Part shown: positions 17,006 to 27,455 of the stretch, piece by piece
Layout: each line of letters opens with the position of its first letter
Numbering within the stretch: position 1 is the stretch's first letter
Assembly: GCF_032108445.1 (NCBI RefSeq)
Contig: NZ_CP134876.1
Span: 2,294,001-2,358,000 of the forward strand
Origin: Micromonospora halotolerans
GTDB taxonomy: Bacteria > Actinomycetota > Actinomycetes > Mycobacteriales > Micromonosporaceae
Length of the DNA stretch: 64,000 bases
Direction of reading: 5' to 3'
The notes under the pieces: generated by a model
What the model was told of the DNA's origin: nothing
Database searches by the model: none
The model's input: the letters and a program-made list of their open reading frames with translations, nothing else
Position numbers and translations under genes: made by a program

Positions 17006-17434
17006 GTGAGCGTGCAGGAAGAGACGTTCCACGGCTTCGCCAACCCCGTCGATCCCTCGCCCGCCGAGCTGAGGTCGTGGGCCTACCAGCCGGATTCCGT
17101 CCCGCTGACCTCCATGCCGCCGGACTGGGACCTGCTGGTCGCCGGGGACCACCTGGTGCAGACCCTCTTCGACCTGGCCATGGACCCGGCCTGTCCGGCC
17201 CGCCGGTTCGCCCTGCACTGCCTCTACATCTACGCCGCCGACGGCATCCGGACGAACTTCCGGGCCCACCCGAAGCGCCGCTTCCGCAAGCTCGTGGAGC
17301 AGGCCGAGCGGGCCGGCGACGAGCTGATGCGCAACTGGGCGCACAACAGCCGCGTGCTGCTCGCCCGGCCGGACCTCTTCGTCTACCGGGACTGGTGCGA
17401 GGGCGGCCTGGTGCGGGAGAACCGGCGGCTCTAG
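17006..17434 (+). CDS. Conserved actinobacterial protein of unknown function
   Basis: A 142-residue soluble protein, not recognised. It is rich in aromatic residues and has a helical core: DWDLLVAGDHLVQTLFDLAMD, RRFALHCLYIYAADGIRTNF and RAGDELMRNWAHNSRVLL. Start is GTG with GGAAGG twelve bases upstream. It has its own upstream region of about 125 bp after the khtTU terminator, so it is probably monocistronic. Composition is normal for the genome, suggesting a resident gene of the lineage. Confidence 0.72.
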   Translation: MSVQEETFHGFANPVDPSPAELRSWAYQPDSVPLTSMPPDWDLLVAGDHLVQTLFDLAMDPACPARRFALHCLYIYAADGIRTNFRAHPKRRFRKLVEQAERAGDELMRNWAHNSRVLLARPDLFVYRDWCEGGLVRENRRL

Positions 17435-17593
17435 CTCTTGCTTCTCTGTGTGGGGGGTGTGGCCCCACCGTGCCCGGCTCCGGGCGGTCAGGCTTGATCC
17501 CTGCGCCGGTCACGGCGGGGTCACACCTACCTCCGTGGCTCGCCGCCGGGCTTCGTGGGATTGATCTCCTGTGTCCCGCCCTGGGAAGGCGAA

Positions 17594-17624
17594 CGGGCCG
17601 GGACCCCCCGTGGGTCCCGGCCCG
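17594..17624 (-). terminator. Terminator hairpin
   Basis: Perfect 13-bp stem (17594-17606 with 17612-17624) and 5-base loop, 16 bases beyond the stop of the small gene at 17641-17850 in its direction of transcription. Confidence 0.75.
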
Positions 17625-17640
17625 CACGTCGGCGGATCGT

Positions 17641-17850
17641 TCAGCCGGTCGATCCGCCCTGCTTCCGGCGCCGCTCGTCGTCCCTGGCGCGGTCGACGCC
17701 GTGGTCCACCTGGTCCCCGAAGCGCCCTTCCCTGATCTTTTCGGTGAAGCCACCGTCGGTGATCCGGTCGAATCGCTCCCGGACGTTCTCGGCCACCTGC
17801 TCCAGCCGTTCCTCCGCCCGTTCCGCCACCTTCTTCGCCGATTCCGCCAT
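17641..17850 (-). CDS. Small charged coiled-coil protein (MT0933-antitoxin-like)
   Basis: A 69-residue, highly charged protein beginning MAESAKKVAERAEERLEQ. It is predicted helical and coiled-coil in the first 45 residues, followed by GRFGDQVDHGVDRARDDERRRK. The pattern of a helical Lys/Glu stretch plus a QVD-x-G-VD-x-A motif resembles the MT0933-type antitoxin family, but no toxin gene is adjacent, so the label stays tentative. The ATG at 17850 has a GGGGGAG site; the longer frame from 17901 does not. Confidence 0.65.
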   Translation of the reverse strand: MAESAKKVAERAEERLEQVAENVRERFDRITDGGFTEKIREGRFGDQVDHGVDRARDDERRRKQGGSTG

Positions 17851-17972
17851 GGCTCCCCCTGCCAGTTCGGAGGCCGAATTGAGTCGGTTGGCCGCATTCA
17901 CAGGCTAGCGAAACCGGCCCTCCCGGATCCGGCTTTCCCCCGAACCGCACCGCCTGCCGGCGGGATGGAATG

Positions 17973-18018
17973 CGCGAAGGCCGGCGCGGCCCGGGGTGGG
18001 CGCGCGCCGGCCTTCGCG
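17973..18018 (-). terminator. Terminator of the dnaK-grpE-dnaJ-hspR operon
   Basis: Perfect 16-bp stem (17973-17988 with 18003-18018) and 14-base loop, starting 11 bases past the hspR stop. Confidence 0.8.
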
Positions 18019-18029
18019 GCGGGGAAAAA

Positions 18030-18470
18030 TCAGCGGTCGGGGGTCCGGCGGGGACGCCAGACGACGAGCGCGGTGGAGGTGCGGTTGGTGGGGACGAGGT
18101 CGCCACGGGCGAAGCCGCCCAACGACTCCAGCTCGGCGATCCGGCGGTACGCGGCGTCCAGCTCCGCCTCCAGCCGGGCCACCCGCCGCTGGGCCTCCTC
18201 CAGCAACCGCTCCAGGTGGATGATCCGCTTGACCCCGGCCAGGTTGATCCCGTCGTCCTGGCTGAGTCGCTGCACCTCGCGGAGCAGCACCACGTCCCGG
18301 ACGCTGTAGCGGCGACCGCCGCCGGCCGCCCGGCCGGCCTGCACGAGGCCCAGCCGGTCGTACTGGCGCAGCGTCTGCGGGTGCATCCCCGCCATCCGGG
18401 CCGCCACCGAGATCATCAGAACCTTGGCCTCGTAGGCAGGGTCACCCGAGCCGACGAACTCCTGTGACAT
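18030..18470 (-). CDS. hspR: Heat-shock repressor HspR (MerR family)
   Basis: A 146-residue MerR-type protein. The winged helix-turn-helix spans about 18-85 (VAARMAGMHPQTLRQYDRLGLV, then GRRYSVRDVVLLREVQRLS), followed by a coiled coil (about 90-120) and a basic tail. HspR represses dnaK and clpB operons and uses DnaK as co-repressor; when DnaK is titrated by unfolded proteins, repression lifts. It is last in its own operon, 31 bases after dnaJ. Matching operators precede dnaK (22509-22527) and clpB (12025-12047), supporting the name. Confidence 0.95.
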   Translation of the reverse strand: MSQEFVGSGDPAYEAKVLMISVAARMAGMHPQTLRQYDRLGLVQAGRAAGGGRRYSVRDVVLLREVQRLSQDDGINLAGVKRIIHLERLLEEAQRRVARLEAELDAAYRRIAELESLGGFARGDLVPTNRTSTALVVWRPRRTPDR

Positions 18471-18501
18471 CCCCGCTCACCTCCGCTGCCTCGTCACCCG
18501 G

Positions 18502-19683
18502 TCAACTGAATCGACGCACCCGCGCGTCGAGATGTTCCCGCGCGGCCGGCGGGGTCTGCTCGGCGAACGTCTCCAGCGCCGCCCGCGCCTCGTCAGACAG
18601 CGTCGCGGGGACCACCACGTCGAGGGTGACCAGCAGGTCACCGGCGCGGCCGTCCCGGCGTACGACGCCCTTGCCCCGGGCGCGCAGCACCCGGCCGCTG
18701 GGCGTGCCCGGCGGCACCCGCAGCGTCACCGTGCCGTCCAGGGTCGGCACCCTCAGGTCGGTGCCGAGCACCGCCTCCGCGAACGTGATCGGCACGGTCA
18801 GGGTCAGGTCGTCCCCGGTGCGCCCGAACAGCTCGTCCGGGCGGACCTTCACGTGCACGAACAGGTCGCCCGCCGGGCCGCCCCGCTCGCCGGGCTCACC
18901 CCGCCCGGCCAGCCGGATGCGCTGGCCGTCGGCCACCCCGGCCGGGAAGCGCACGTTCAGCGTGCGGGTCTTGGTGACCCCGCCGGTGCCGTGGCACTCC
19001 GGGCACTTCTCCTCGACGACCGTGCCCACGCCCTGGCAGTTGCGGCACGGCTCGGAGAAGCTGAACGACCCCTGGTTGCGGGTGGTCACCCCGGCGCCGT
19101 GGCAGACCGGGCAGGCCACCGGCTGGGTGCCCGGCTTCGCCCCGTTGCCGTGGCAGGTCTCGCAGACCCCGGGGGCACGCAGCGTCAACGGCAGGGTGAC
19201 GCCGCGGACCGCGTCGGGGAAGTCCAGCGCCACCTCGGTCTCGACGTCCCGGCCCCGGGCCGGGCCGCGCGGACGGGCCGCGGCGCCGGCGCCCCCGCCC
19301 GTGAAGATCGAGCTGAACAGGTCGCCCAGGCCACCGCCGCCGAACCGGGCCTCGCCGCCGCCCGCCCCGCCGAACAGGTCGGACACGTCGAACGGCATGC
19401 CACCGGGCTGGCCCGCGCCGCGGGCGTTGCGCCGGAAGGCGCCGGAGCCGAAGAGCGACCGCATCTCGTCGTACTCGCGACGCTTCTTCTCGTCGCCCAG
19501 CACGGCGTACGCCTCGGAGACGGCCTTGAACCGCTCCTCGGCCTTCGGGTCACCGGGGTTGTGGTCCGGGTGCGACTCCCGAGCCAGCTTCCGGTACGAC
19601 TTCTTGATCTCGTCCGAGGAGGCGGACTTCTCCACGCCCAGCGCGGCGTAGTAGTCCTTCTCGATCCAGTCCTTGGAACTCAC
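18502..19683 (-). CDS. dnaJ: Chaperone protein DnaJ
   Basis: A 393-residue type I DnaJ. It has a J domain (about 8-75) with the HPD motif that stimulates the DnaK ATPase, a Gly-rich linker, a zinc domain with four CxxCxGxG-type repeats (CETCHGNG, CPVCHGAG, CRNCQGVG, CPECHGTG), and C-terminal substrate-binding beta domains. The GTG at 19683 (VSSKDWIEKDYY) is the family start; six upstream residues in frame are dispensable. It lies 79 bp after grpE, with a hairpin in the gap. Confidence 0.96.
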   Translation of the reverse strand: MSSKDWIEKDYYAALGVEKSASSDEIKKSYRKLARESHPDHNPGDPKAEERFKAVSEAYAVLGDEKKRREYDEMRSLFGSGAFRRNARGAGQPGGMPFDVSDLFGGAGGGEARFGGGGLGDLFSSIFTGGGAGAAARPRGPARGRDVETEVALDFPDAVRGVTLPLTLRAPGVCETCHGNGAKPGTQPVACPVCHGAGVTTRNQGSFSFSEPCRNCQGVGTVVEEKCPECHGTGGVTKTRTLNVRFPAGVADGQRIRLAGRGEPGERGGPAGDLFVHVKVRPDELFGRTGDDLTLTVPITFAEAVLGTDLRVPTLDGTVTLRVPPGTPSGRVLRARGKGVVRRDGRAGDLLVTLDVVVPATLSDEARAALETFAEQTPPAAREHLDARVRRFS

Positions 19684-19717
19684 CGGTCCACCCCCTTCCA
19701 CGGGACGTACCCCGGTC

Positions 19718-19748
19718 GTCCCGCCCGCCCGGGGTGGGCGGGCGGGAC
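19718..19748 (-). other. Hairpin in the grpE-dnaJ gap
   Basis: Perfect 13-bp stem (19718-19730 with 19736-19748) and 5-base loop, between the grpE stop and the dnaJ start. Being inside the operon, it more likely tunes transcript levels (partial termination or an RNase-protected end) than ends the operon. Confidence 0.6.
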
Positions 19749-19762
19749 GTCACGGGTCGGCA

Positions 19763-20521
19763 CTACTCGGGCTCGGCGACCGCGACCAGGGCCGGCCGCA
19801 GCAGCCGTTCGCCGAGCTGGTAACCCCGGCGCATGACCTGCACGCAGGTCGGCTCGGTCACGTCGGCGGAGGTCTGGTGCGCCACCGCCTCGTGCCGGGT
19901 CGGGTCGAACGGGTCGCCCTGCTCGCCGAACGCGGTCAGGCCGAACTTGGTCAGCGCCGTGGTGAGCTGCTCGGCCACGCTGCCGAACGGACCCACCAGG
20001 TCGCCGTGCTCGCGGGCCCGGTCCAGGTCGTCGAGGATCGGCAGCAGCGCGGTCAGCACCGTGCCGGTCGCCTGCTCCTGGACCAGGCTGCGGTCCCGGT
20101 CGACCCGCTTGCGGTAGTTGGCGTACTCCGCCGACACCCGCTGGACGTCGCGGGTCCGCTCGTCCAGCTCGGCCCGGAGCGACTCCACCTCGCCGCCGAC
20201 CGGCGCCTTCTCGGTGGTGGCCTCCTCGCTCGGCTGGGCCGGCGCGTCGACCACGGGCGGGCCGGAGACCGTGGCCTCGGCCTCGCCCTCGATCTCGTCG
20301 ACCACGACCTCGGCCTCCTCGACCAGCCCCTCGGCGGGCGCGTCGGCCGCGGCGTCGGCGGCCGACGTGTCGGTCACCGCCTGCTCGGTGGTCTTGCCGA
20401 TCTTGCGCTTGTCACGGATGACGACGCGCGGCTCCTCGCCGGCGCCCTGACCGGCGGTCGCGGAGCCACCCGGCGCCGACCCCGTGGAGCCGGGATCGGC
20501 TGCTCGTGGCTTCTCCGTCAT
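19763..20521 (-). CDS. grpE: Nucleotide exchange factor GrpE
   Basis: A 252-residue GrpE, which releases ADP from DnaK. The first 115 residues are acidic and disordered-looking, an extension common in actinobacteria. The long dimerising helix follows (VESLRAELDERTRDVQRVSAEYANYRKR in two stretches), and the C-terminal beta wing contains NP-type family motifs (DPFDPTRHEAV, VMRRGYQLGERLLRPALV). It starts 49 bases after dnaK within the heat-shock operon. Confidence 0.95.
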   Translation of the reverse strand: MTEKPRAADPGSTGSAPGGSATAGQGAGEEPRVVIRDKRKIGKTTEQAVTDTSAADAAADAPAEGLVEEAEVVVDEIEGEAEATVSGPPVVDAPAQPSEEATTEKAPVGGEVESLRAELDERTRDVQRVSAEYANYRKRVDRDRSLVQEQATGTVLTALLPILDDLDRAREHGDLVGPFGSVAEQLTTALTKFGLTAFGEQGDPFDPTRHEAVAHQTSADVTEPTCVQVMRRGYQLGERLLRPALVAVAEPE

Positions 20522-20570
20522 GCGGCTACCTCATCCCTCTCGCGGCGAGAAACGTGTCCGGGACCGAAGG

Positions 20571-22430
<1,860 letters not shown>

Positions 22431-22508
22431 GTTCGCTTCCTCGCTTCGTAACGGTGAGCAGGTCAACGGGCCTGCCCGGCGGGTCGCCCGCAGCGACCGC
22501 ACCACAAG

Positions 22509-22527
22509 TTGAGTGAACTTGACTCAA
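22509..22527 (-). promoter_or_regulatory. HspR operator (HAIR) upstream of dnaK
   Basis: TTGAGT-N7-ACTCAA, a perfect match to the core of the HAIR consensus, about 80-97 bp upstream of the dnaK ATG. It should control the whole dnaK-grpE-dnaJ-hspR operon. Confidence 0.93.
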
Positions 22528-22638
22528 TAGTGCCACGCCCCGGGCGATCCGCAAGTCCAGGTTGAGCCGACCCGACGCAACCTGACCGTTATTACCGTCC
22601 GGTTGTCTTACCTTGCGTCGGTCGGGCACGCTTTAGCG

Positions 22639-24480
22639 GTGACGACGCACGGCGATCCCGCCACCCATGCCGGCGCGCCCGCCGTCGCCGCCCGCACCGG
22701 CCCCGACGACGCCGGCGGGGACCGGCCCGCCGGCGCCGCGGAAGGCCTGCCCGCCGCACTCACCGGCCTGCGGGCCGCGATCGCGGCGGCCCGGTTCCCG
22801 CTGGCCCTGCCCTCGGCCGAGCCCGCCCGCCGCACCGCCACCGGTCTCACCGACCAGCTCGACGACTACCTGCTGCCCCGGCTCGCCCGCCTCGACGCCC
22901 CGCTGCTCGTGGTGGTCGGCGGCTCGACCGGCGCCGGCAAGTCGACGCTGGTCAACAGCCTGGTCCAGGCGCGGGTCAGCGCCGCCGGGGTGCTGCGCCC
23001 CACCACCCGCTCGCCGGTGCTGGTCTGCAACCCCGCCGACGCGGCCTGGTTCCGCCAGGGCGAGCTGCTGCCGGGCCTGACCCGCACCACCGAGCCGAGC
23101 GAGAACCCGGGCACCCTCCAGCTGGTCACCGCCCCCGCGCTCCCGGCCGGGCTGGCCTTCCTCGACGCGCCCGACATCGACTCGGTGGTCGACGCCAACC
23201 GGGCCCTCGCCGGTCAGCTGCTGGCCGCCGCCGACCTCTGGCTCTTCGTCACCACGGCCGCCCGCTACGCCGACGCCGTCCCGTGGGAGCTGCTGCGCAG
23301 CGCCCGGGCCCGGGGCACGGCCGTCGCCATGGTCCTCGACCGGGTCCCCCCGGAGGCGGCCGACGAGATCGCCGCCCACCTGTCCGAGATGCTCGCCGCA
23401 CAGGATCTCGGCGCCGCGCCGCTGTTCGTCCTGCCGGAGACCTGGGTGGACGGGCAGGGCCTGCTCCCCGACCGGGTCACCGCCCCGCTGGCCGGCTGGT
23501 TCGCGCGGCTCGCCGCCGACGCCGAGGCCCGCTCGGCGGTGGTCCGGCAGACCCTCGACGGCGCGCTGGCCAGCCTGCACCCGACCGTGGACGCGCTGGC
23601 CGACGCCGCCGACGAGCAGGCGGCCGCCGCCGACGCGCTGGACGAGCGGGTCCGGGCGGCGTACCGGGGGGCGGAGCGGACCGTCGACCAGGGGCTCAAG
23701 GACGGCCGGCTGCTCCGCGGCGAGGTGCTGGCCCGGTGGCAGGAGTTCGTCGGCACCGGCGAGTTCTTCCGCAGCCTGGAGGCGCGGATCGGCCGCCTGC
23801 GCGACCGGGTGGTGGCCGCGGTCACCGGCCGTCCGGCCCCGGCCGCCGAGCTGCGGAACGCCATCGAGTCACAACTGGTCACGCTGCTGCGCGGGGTGTC
23901 CGCCGAGGCGGCGGAGAACGCCTACACCGGCTGGAAGGCGCACCCGGCCGGGGCGGCGCTGCTCGAACCTGAGCTGGCGCACCCGTCGGCCGATCTCCCG
24001 GAGCGCGCCGAGCGCCTGGTCCGCGACTGGCAGCGCGGCGTGCTCGAACTGGTCCGGGCCGAGGGCGGCGACCGCCGCTTCGTGGCCCGCACCGCCGCGT
24101 ACGCGGTCAACGCCACCGGCCTGGCCGTCATGATCGCGGTCTTCGCGGCCACCGCCTTCATCCCGACCGGGCTGGAGGTCGCCACCGGCGCGGGCACCAC
24201 GGTCGCCGCCCAGGCGGTGCTCCAGGCGATCTTCGGTGACCAGGCGGTCCGCAACCTGGCCAGCAAGGCGCGGGTGGACCTGCTCGACCGGATCGGCGCG
24301 CTGCTGACGGAGGAGGCCGACCGGTTCCTCGCCCGTACCGCCGAGGCGCGCCCGGCCACCGACACCGGTGACGCGCTGCGCCGGTCGGCCCGCGAGGTCG
24401 AGAAGGCCCGGCACCGAGCCGGCCTCTCCGGCACGTCGGGCGCGGCACTGCCCGCCGCGGACCAGGGTGGGCGCGCGTGA
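22639..24480 (+). CDS. Membrane-associated P-loop GTPase (dynamin-like/YfjP type), first of a pair
   Basis: A 613-residue protein. After an Ala/Pro-rich leader, the P-loop GGSTGAGKS is at 94-102 and a switch-II-like FLDAPDIDS near 174-182; the G4 NKxD motif is degenerate (VLDRV). A long helical middle follows, then a hydrophobic stretch (about 500-555: YAVNATGLAVMIAVFAATAF, then an amphipathic hairpin-like segment) and a coiled tail. This layout resembles bacterial dynamin-like or YfjP GTPases. The GTG at 22639 is preferred to a TTG at 22603. Its stop overlaps the next start by four bases (GTGA). Confidence 0.82.
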   Translation: MTTHGDPATHAGAPAVAARTGPDDAGGDRPAGAAEGLPAALTGLRAAIAAARFPLALPSAEPARRTATGLTDQLDDYLLPRLARLDAPLLVVVGGSTGAGKSTLVNSLVQARVSAAGVLRPTTRSPVLVCNPADAAWFRQGELLPGLTRTTEPSENPGTLQLVTAPALPAGLAFLDAPDIDSVVDANRALAGQLLAAADLWLFVTTAARYADAVPWELLRSARARGTAVAMVLDRVPPEAADEIAAHLSEMLAAQDLGAAPLFVLPETWVDGQGLLPDRVTAPLAGWFARLAADAEARSAVVRQTLDGALASLHPTVDALADAADEQAAAADALDERVRAAYRGAERTVDQGLKDGRLLRGEVLARWQEFVGTGEFFRSLEARIGRLRDRVVAAVTGRPAPAAELRNAIESQLVTLLRGVSAEAAENAYTGWKAHPAGAALLEPELAHPSADLPERAERLVRDWQRGVLELVRAEGGDRRFVARTAAYAVNATGLAVMIAVFAATAFIPTGLEVATGAGTTVAAQAVLQAIFGDQAVRNLASKARVDLLDRIGALLTEEADRFLARTAEARPATDTGDALRRSAREVEKARHRAGLSGTSGAALPAADQGGRA

Positions 24481-26156
24481 GCAACATTGTCGGCCGGATG
24501 CGGGAGACGTTCCGGGGCGGGCAGCGCGTCGACCCCGACGTCCTGATCGCGCGGCTCCAGGCCCTCCAGCGTTTCCTCGGCGCGGTCGACGGCCAGGTGC
24601 CCGACGCCGAGCTGGTCGCCGCGCACACCGTGGTCGAGCGGGCCGGCACCCGGCTCGCCCTCTCCGGCCACCACACCGTGGTCGCGCTGGCCGGGGCGAC
24701 CGGCAGCGGCAAGTCGAGCCTGTTCAACGCCCTGGCCCGGCTGGATCTCTCCCCGGTCGGCGTCCGCCGGCCGACCACCGGGGTGGCGCACGCCTGCGTC
24801 TGGGGGCAGCTCGACGGCGCGTCCCGGCTGCTCGACTGGATCGGGGTGCTGCCGCGGCACCGGTTCGTCCGGGAGAGCCCGCTGGACGGCGACGACGAGT
24901 CCACGCTGCACGGCCTGGTCCTGCTGGACCTGCCCGACTTCGACTCGGTGCAGCGGAGCCACCGGCTGGAGGTGGACCGACTGCTCGGCCTGGTCGACCT
25001 GGTGGTCTGGGTGGTCGACCCGCAGAAGTACGCCGACCGGGTGATCCACACCAGCTACCTGCGCGAGTTCCACCGGCACAAGGACGTGACCGTGGTGGTG
25101 CTCAACCAGGCCGACCGGCTGCCCCCGGCCGAGCTGCCGCGCGTCCTCGGCGACCTGCGCCGGCTGCTCGACGCCGACGGGCTGGAGGGGGTGCCGCTGC
25201 TGCCCACGGTGGCGGTGGACCCGGCCGGGCTGGACGGGCTCCGCGCCGAGCTGGAGCGTACGGTCGCCGAGCGGCAGGCCGCGCTGCGCCGGCTGGCCGG
25301 CGACGTCGACGCCGTGGTGGCCGGGCTCGACCCGCTGGTCGGGCCGGAGCCGCCGCGCACCCGGCCGGGTGACGCGTCGGCACGGGAGCTCACCACCGCG
25401 CTGGCCGGGGCGGCCGGGGTGCCGACGGTGGCCGAGGCGGTCGAGAGGGCGTACCGGCACCGGGCGGTCGGCAGCACCGGCTGGCCGCTGGTCCGGGGCT
25501 GGCGGAAGCTGCGGCCGGACCCGCTGCGCCGGCTGCACCTGCCCGGCGGGGGCGCCGACGCGCCCGCGGAGAGCCTGGTCGCGGCCACCTCCGTACCCGA
25601 TCCGACCGCCGCGCAGCGCTCGGCGCTCAACCTGGCCATCCGCGCGGTGGCCGACCGCTCCGCCGCCGACCTGCCGGCGCCCTGGCCGGCCGCGGTGATC
25701 GCCGCGGCCCGGTCCCGGCTGGCCGACCTGCCGGACGCGCTGGACCACGCGGTGGCCGCCACCGACCTGGGCATGGACCGCCGGCCGACCTGGTGGCGGG
25801 TGGTCGGCGCGCTCCAGTGGCTGGTCACCCTCGCCGCGCTGGGCGGCCTGGCCTGGCTGGTCCTGGGCTACGCGCTGCGCATCCTGGGCCTGCCCGCCCT
25901 CGACTACCCGGAACTCGGCGACGTGCCCTGGCCCACCGTGCTGCTGCTCGGCGGCCTGCTGGCCGGGCTGCTCGTGGCGGCGCTGACCCGACCGGTGATC
26001 CGCTGGGCGGCGCGGCGCGCCCGACGCCGGGCCGAGCAGCGGCTGCTCACGTCGGTCGGCAGCGTCGGGGAGAAGCACGTGCTGAACCCGGTCTGGGCGG
26101 TGCTGGCCCGCTACGGCGAGGCACGCGAGGCGCTGCGGGAGGCGGCCCGGGGCTGA
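24477..26156 (+). CDS. Membrane-associated GTPase (YfjP/Era-like), second of a pair
   Basis: A 559-residue protein with a more canonical G domain: P-loop GATGSGKS (73-80), G3 DLPDFDS, G4 NQAD, and an upstream helical segment. Residues about 435-455 and 480-505 are membrane helices, and the C-terminus is basic (RRARRRAEQRLL). GTG start inside the previous stop codon implies coupled synthesis and probably a heteromeric pair. In Streptomyces, paired dynamin-like GTPases act in cell division; a similar membrane-remodelling role is possible here but only inferred. Confidence 0.82.
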   Translation: MSNIVGRMRETFRGGQRVDPDVLIARLQALQRFLGAVDGQVPDAELVAAHTVVERAGTRLALSGHHTVVALAGATGSGKSSLFNALARLDLSPVGVRRPTTGVAHACVWGQLDGASRLLDWIGVLPRHRFVRESPLDGDDESTLHGLVLLDLPDFDSVQRSHRLEVDRLLGLVDLVVWVVDPQKYADRVIHTSYLREFHRHKDVTVVVLNQADRLPPAELPRVLGDLRRLLDADGLEGVPLLPTVAVDPAGLDGLRAELERTVAERQAALRRLAGDVDAVVAGLDPLVGPEPPRTRPGDASARELTTALAGAAGVPTVAEAVERAYRHRAVGSTGWPLVRGWRKLRPDPLRRLHLPGGGADAPAESLVAATSVPDPTAAQRSALNLAIRAVADRSAADLPAPWPAAVIAAARSRLADLPDALDHAVAATDLGMDRRPTWWRVVGALQWLVTLAALGGLAWLVLGYALRILGLPALDYPELGDVPWPTVLLLGGLLAGLLVAALTRPVIRWAARRARRRAEQRLLTSVGSVGEKHVLNPVWAVLARYGEAREALREAARG

Positions 26157-26222
26157 GCCCCGGCGCGGATGCCCGGCGTGCTGACCGTCGTCGGCGCGGG
26201 CCGGGCGGCGTAGGGTCGGTGC

Positions 26223-27440
26223 ATGGCCACGCCACAGACCCCCTACGAGGCGGTGCTGCACGCCGCTCGCGACGTGACGAGGCTCGACTCCGCCCTGGAC
26301 GCGGAGATGCTCGGCGCCGCGCTGCTCGGCAGCGTCTACGCCGTTGCCGAGACCGATCGGGACAACGCCGTCCGCGAGTTCGTGGGCGGCTTCCTCACCG
26401 CCACCTCGCGCCGCCGCAGCGCCGCCGCGACCACCATCCGTGCCGTCTTCGCCACCCTGGTGCCCGACGCCGAGGGCGCCGGCCGGGTCCGCCCCGGCGC
26501 GTACGCCCCCGCGTGGGCCGGCCAGCTCGGCCGGGTGCACCTCACGGGCGCCTGGTCGTACGGCGACGTGTACGGCGATCAGACCTCCTACCTGGCCACC
26601 TTCGCCTACGACGACGACGAGGGCGGTCCGGAGCACGCCCTCGTGGCGCTGGTCGACCACAACATCGGGATCACCAAGGACGTGTTCGTGGGCGGTCCGG
26701 CCGCCCGGATCGTCGAGCAGGCCCGGGAGATCTGCACCCAGGACGAGTTCACCTGGTTCCGCACCGAGGACCCGGCCCGGATGCGCACCGAGGTGGGCCG
26801 CCACCTGGCGATCACCGACGACCTCGGCGAGCTGCCCGCGCAGGGCTCGCTGGCCACCGACCGGGCGCTCGTGGGTGCGCGGCTGGCCGCGCTGCCCGGC
26901 CCGGCCCCGGCGGCGGCCGACCTCCCGCCGCTGACCGACGAGACACGGACCGGGCTGGTACGCGCCTTCCTCGGCTCGCCGGAGGCGGTCCGCTTCGGCC
27001 TGGACCGGGTGGCCGACGGGGAGCTGGCCTCGCTGCACTTCTGCCTGGGGCTGCTGCTGGACCACGCGGCGAGCTTCCCGGACGCCGACCCGATGCGGTG
27101 GAGCCCGACGGTCGCCGAGCTGTTCCTGCTCGACTGGGTGCACCGGCGGGCCGTGCTGGACATGGACGACGCCGCCATGCTGCCCCGGGTGCTGCGCGGC
27201 TGGGCGGCGTACGCGGCCCGCCAGCGGGGGCTCGCGCCGGCGGCGGCCGCCCGCACGGACGAGGCCATCCAGGAGATGGTTCCCGAGTTCGCCCGGCTTT
27301 ACAGCACGGGCGAGCGCCGCAGCCCGGCCACGGCCGCCGTCGCCCAGCTCATGGCGGACGGCGTGGACCCGGACGATCCGGCGGCGCTGGACGCCTGGAT
27401 CGAGGCGAACCGCCACCGCCTCACCGACGACCCGGCCTGA
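26223..27440 (+). CDS. Conserved actinobacterial protein of unknown function
   Basis: A 405-residue soluble protein not assigned to a named family. Features seen: an N-terminal helical region (DAEMLGAALLGSVYAVAETD), a strand-rich segment with ATFAYDDDEGGPEHALVALVDHNIG, and an alpha-helical C-terminal half with FLLDWVHRRAVLDMDD. A TAGGGT hexamer lies about eight bases before the ATG and no ribosome binding site is visible, so a leaderless transcript is possible. It follows the GTPase pair by 66 bp and meets the next gene end to end. Confidence 0.75.
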   Translation: MATPQTPYEAVLHAARDVTRLDSALDAEMLGAALLGSVYAVAETDRDNAVREFVGGFLTATSRRRSAAATTIRAVFATLVPDAEGAGRVRPGAYAPAWAGQLGRVHLTGAWSYGDVYGDQTSYLATFAYDDDEGGPEHALVALVDHNIGITKDVFVGGPAARIVEQAREICTQDEFTWFRTEDPARMRTEVGRHLAITDDLGELPAQGSLATDRALVGARLAALPGPAPAAADLPPLTDETRTGLVRAFLGSPEAVRFGLDRVADGELASLHFCLGLLLDHAASFPDADPMRWSPTVAELFLLDWVHRRAVLDMDDAAMLPRVLRGWAAYAARQRGLAPAAAARTDEAIQEMVPEFARLYSTGERRSPATAAVAQLMADGVDPDDPAALDAWIEANRHRLTDDPA

Positions 27441-27455
27441 CCCGCCGGGAGCGGA

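Noticed and set aside
17641..17850. Toxin-antitoxin pair
   Set aside because: The protein resembles MT0933-type antitoxins, but no toxin-like gene is adjacent.
15582..17897. 771-residue minus-strand frame across khtU and beyond
   Set aside because: Antisense to a clear antiporter and continues through intergenic hairpins.
22639..26156. Naming the GTPases DynA and DynB
   Set aside because: Paired layout is similar, but motif-level evidence is not enough to claim orthology with the Streptomyces division proteins.
23922..27416. 1164-residue open frame on the minus strand
   Set aside because: It is antisense to two clear GTPases and a conserved protein. Its product is dominated by Arg, Gly, Val, His and Gln and has no domain; long antisense frames are expected at this GC content.
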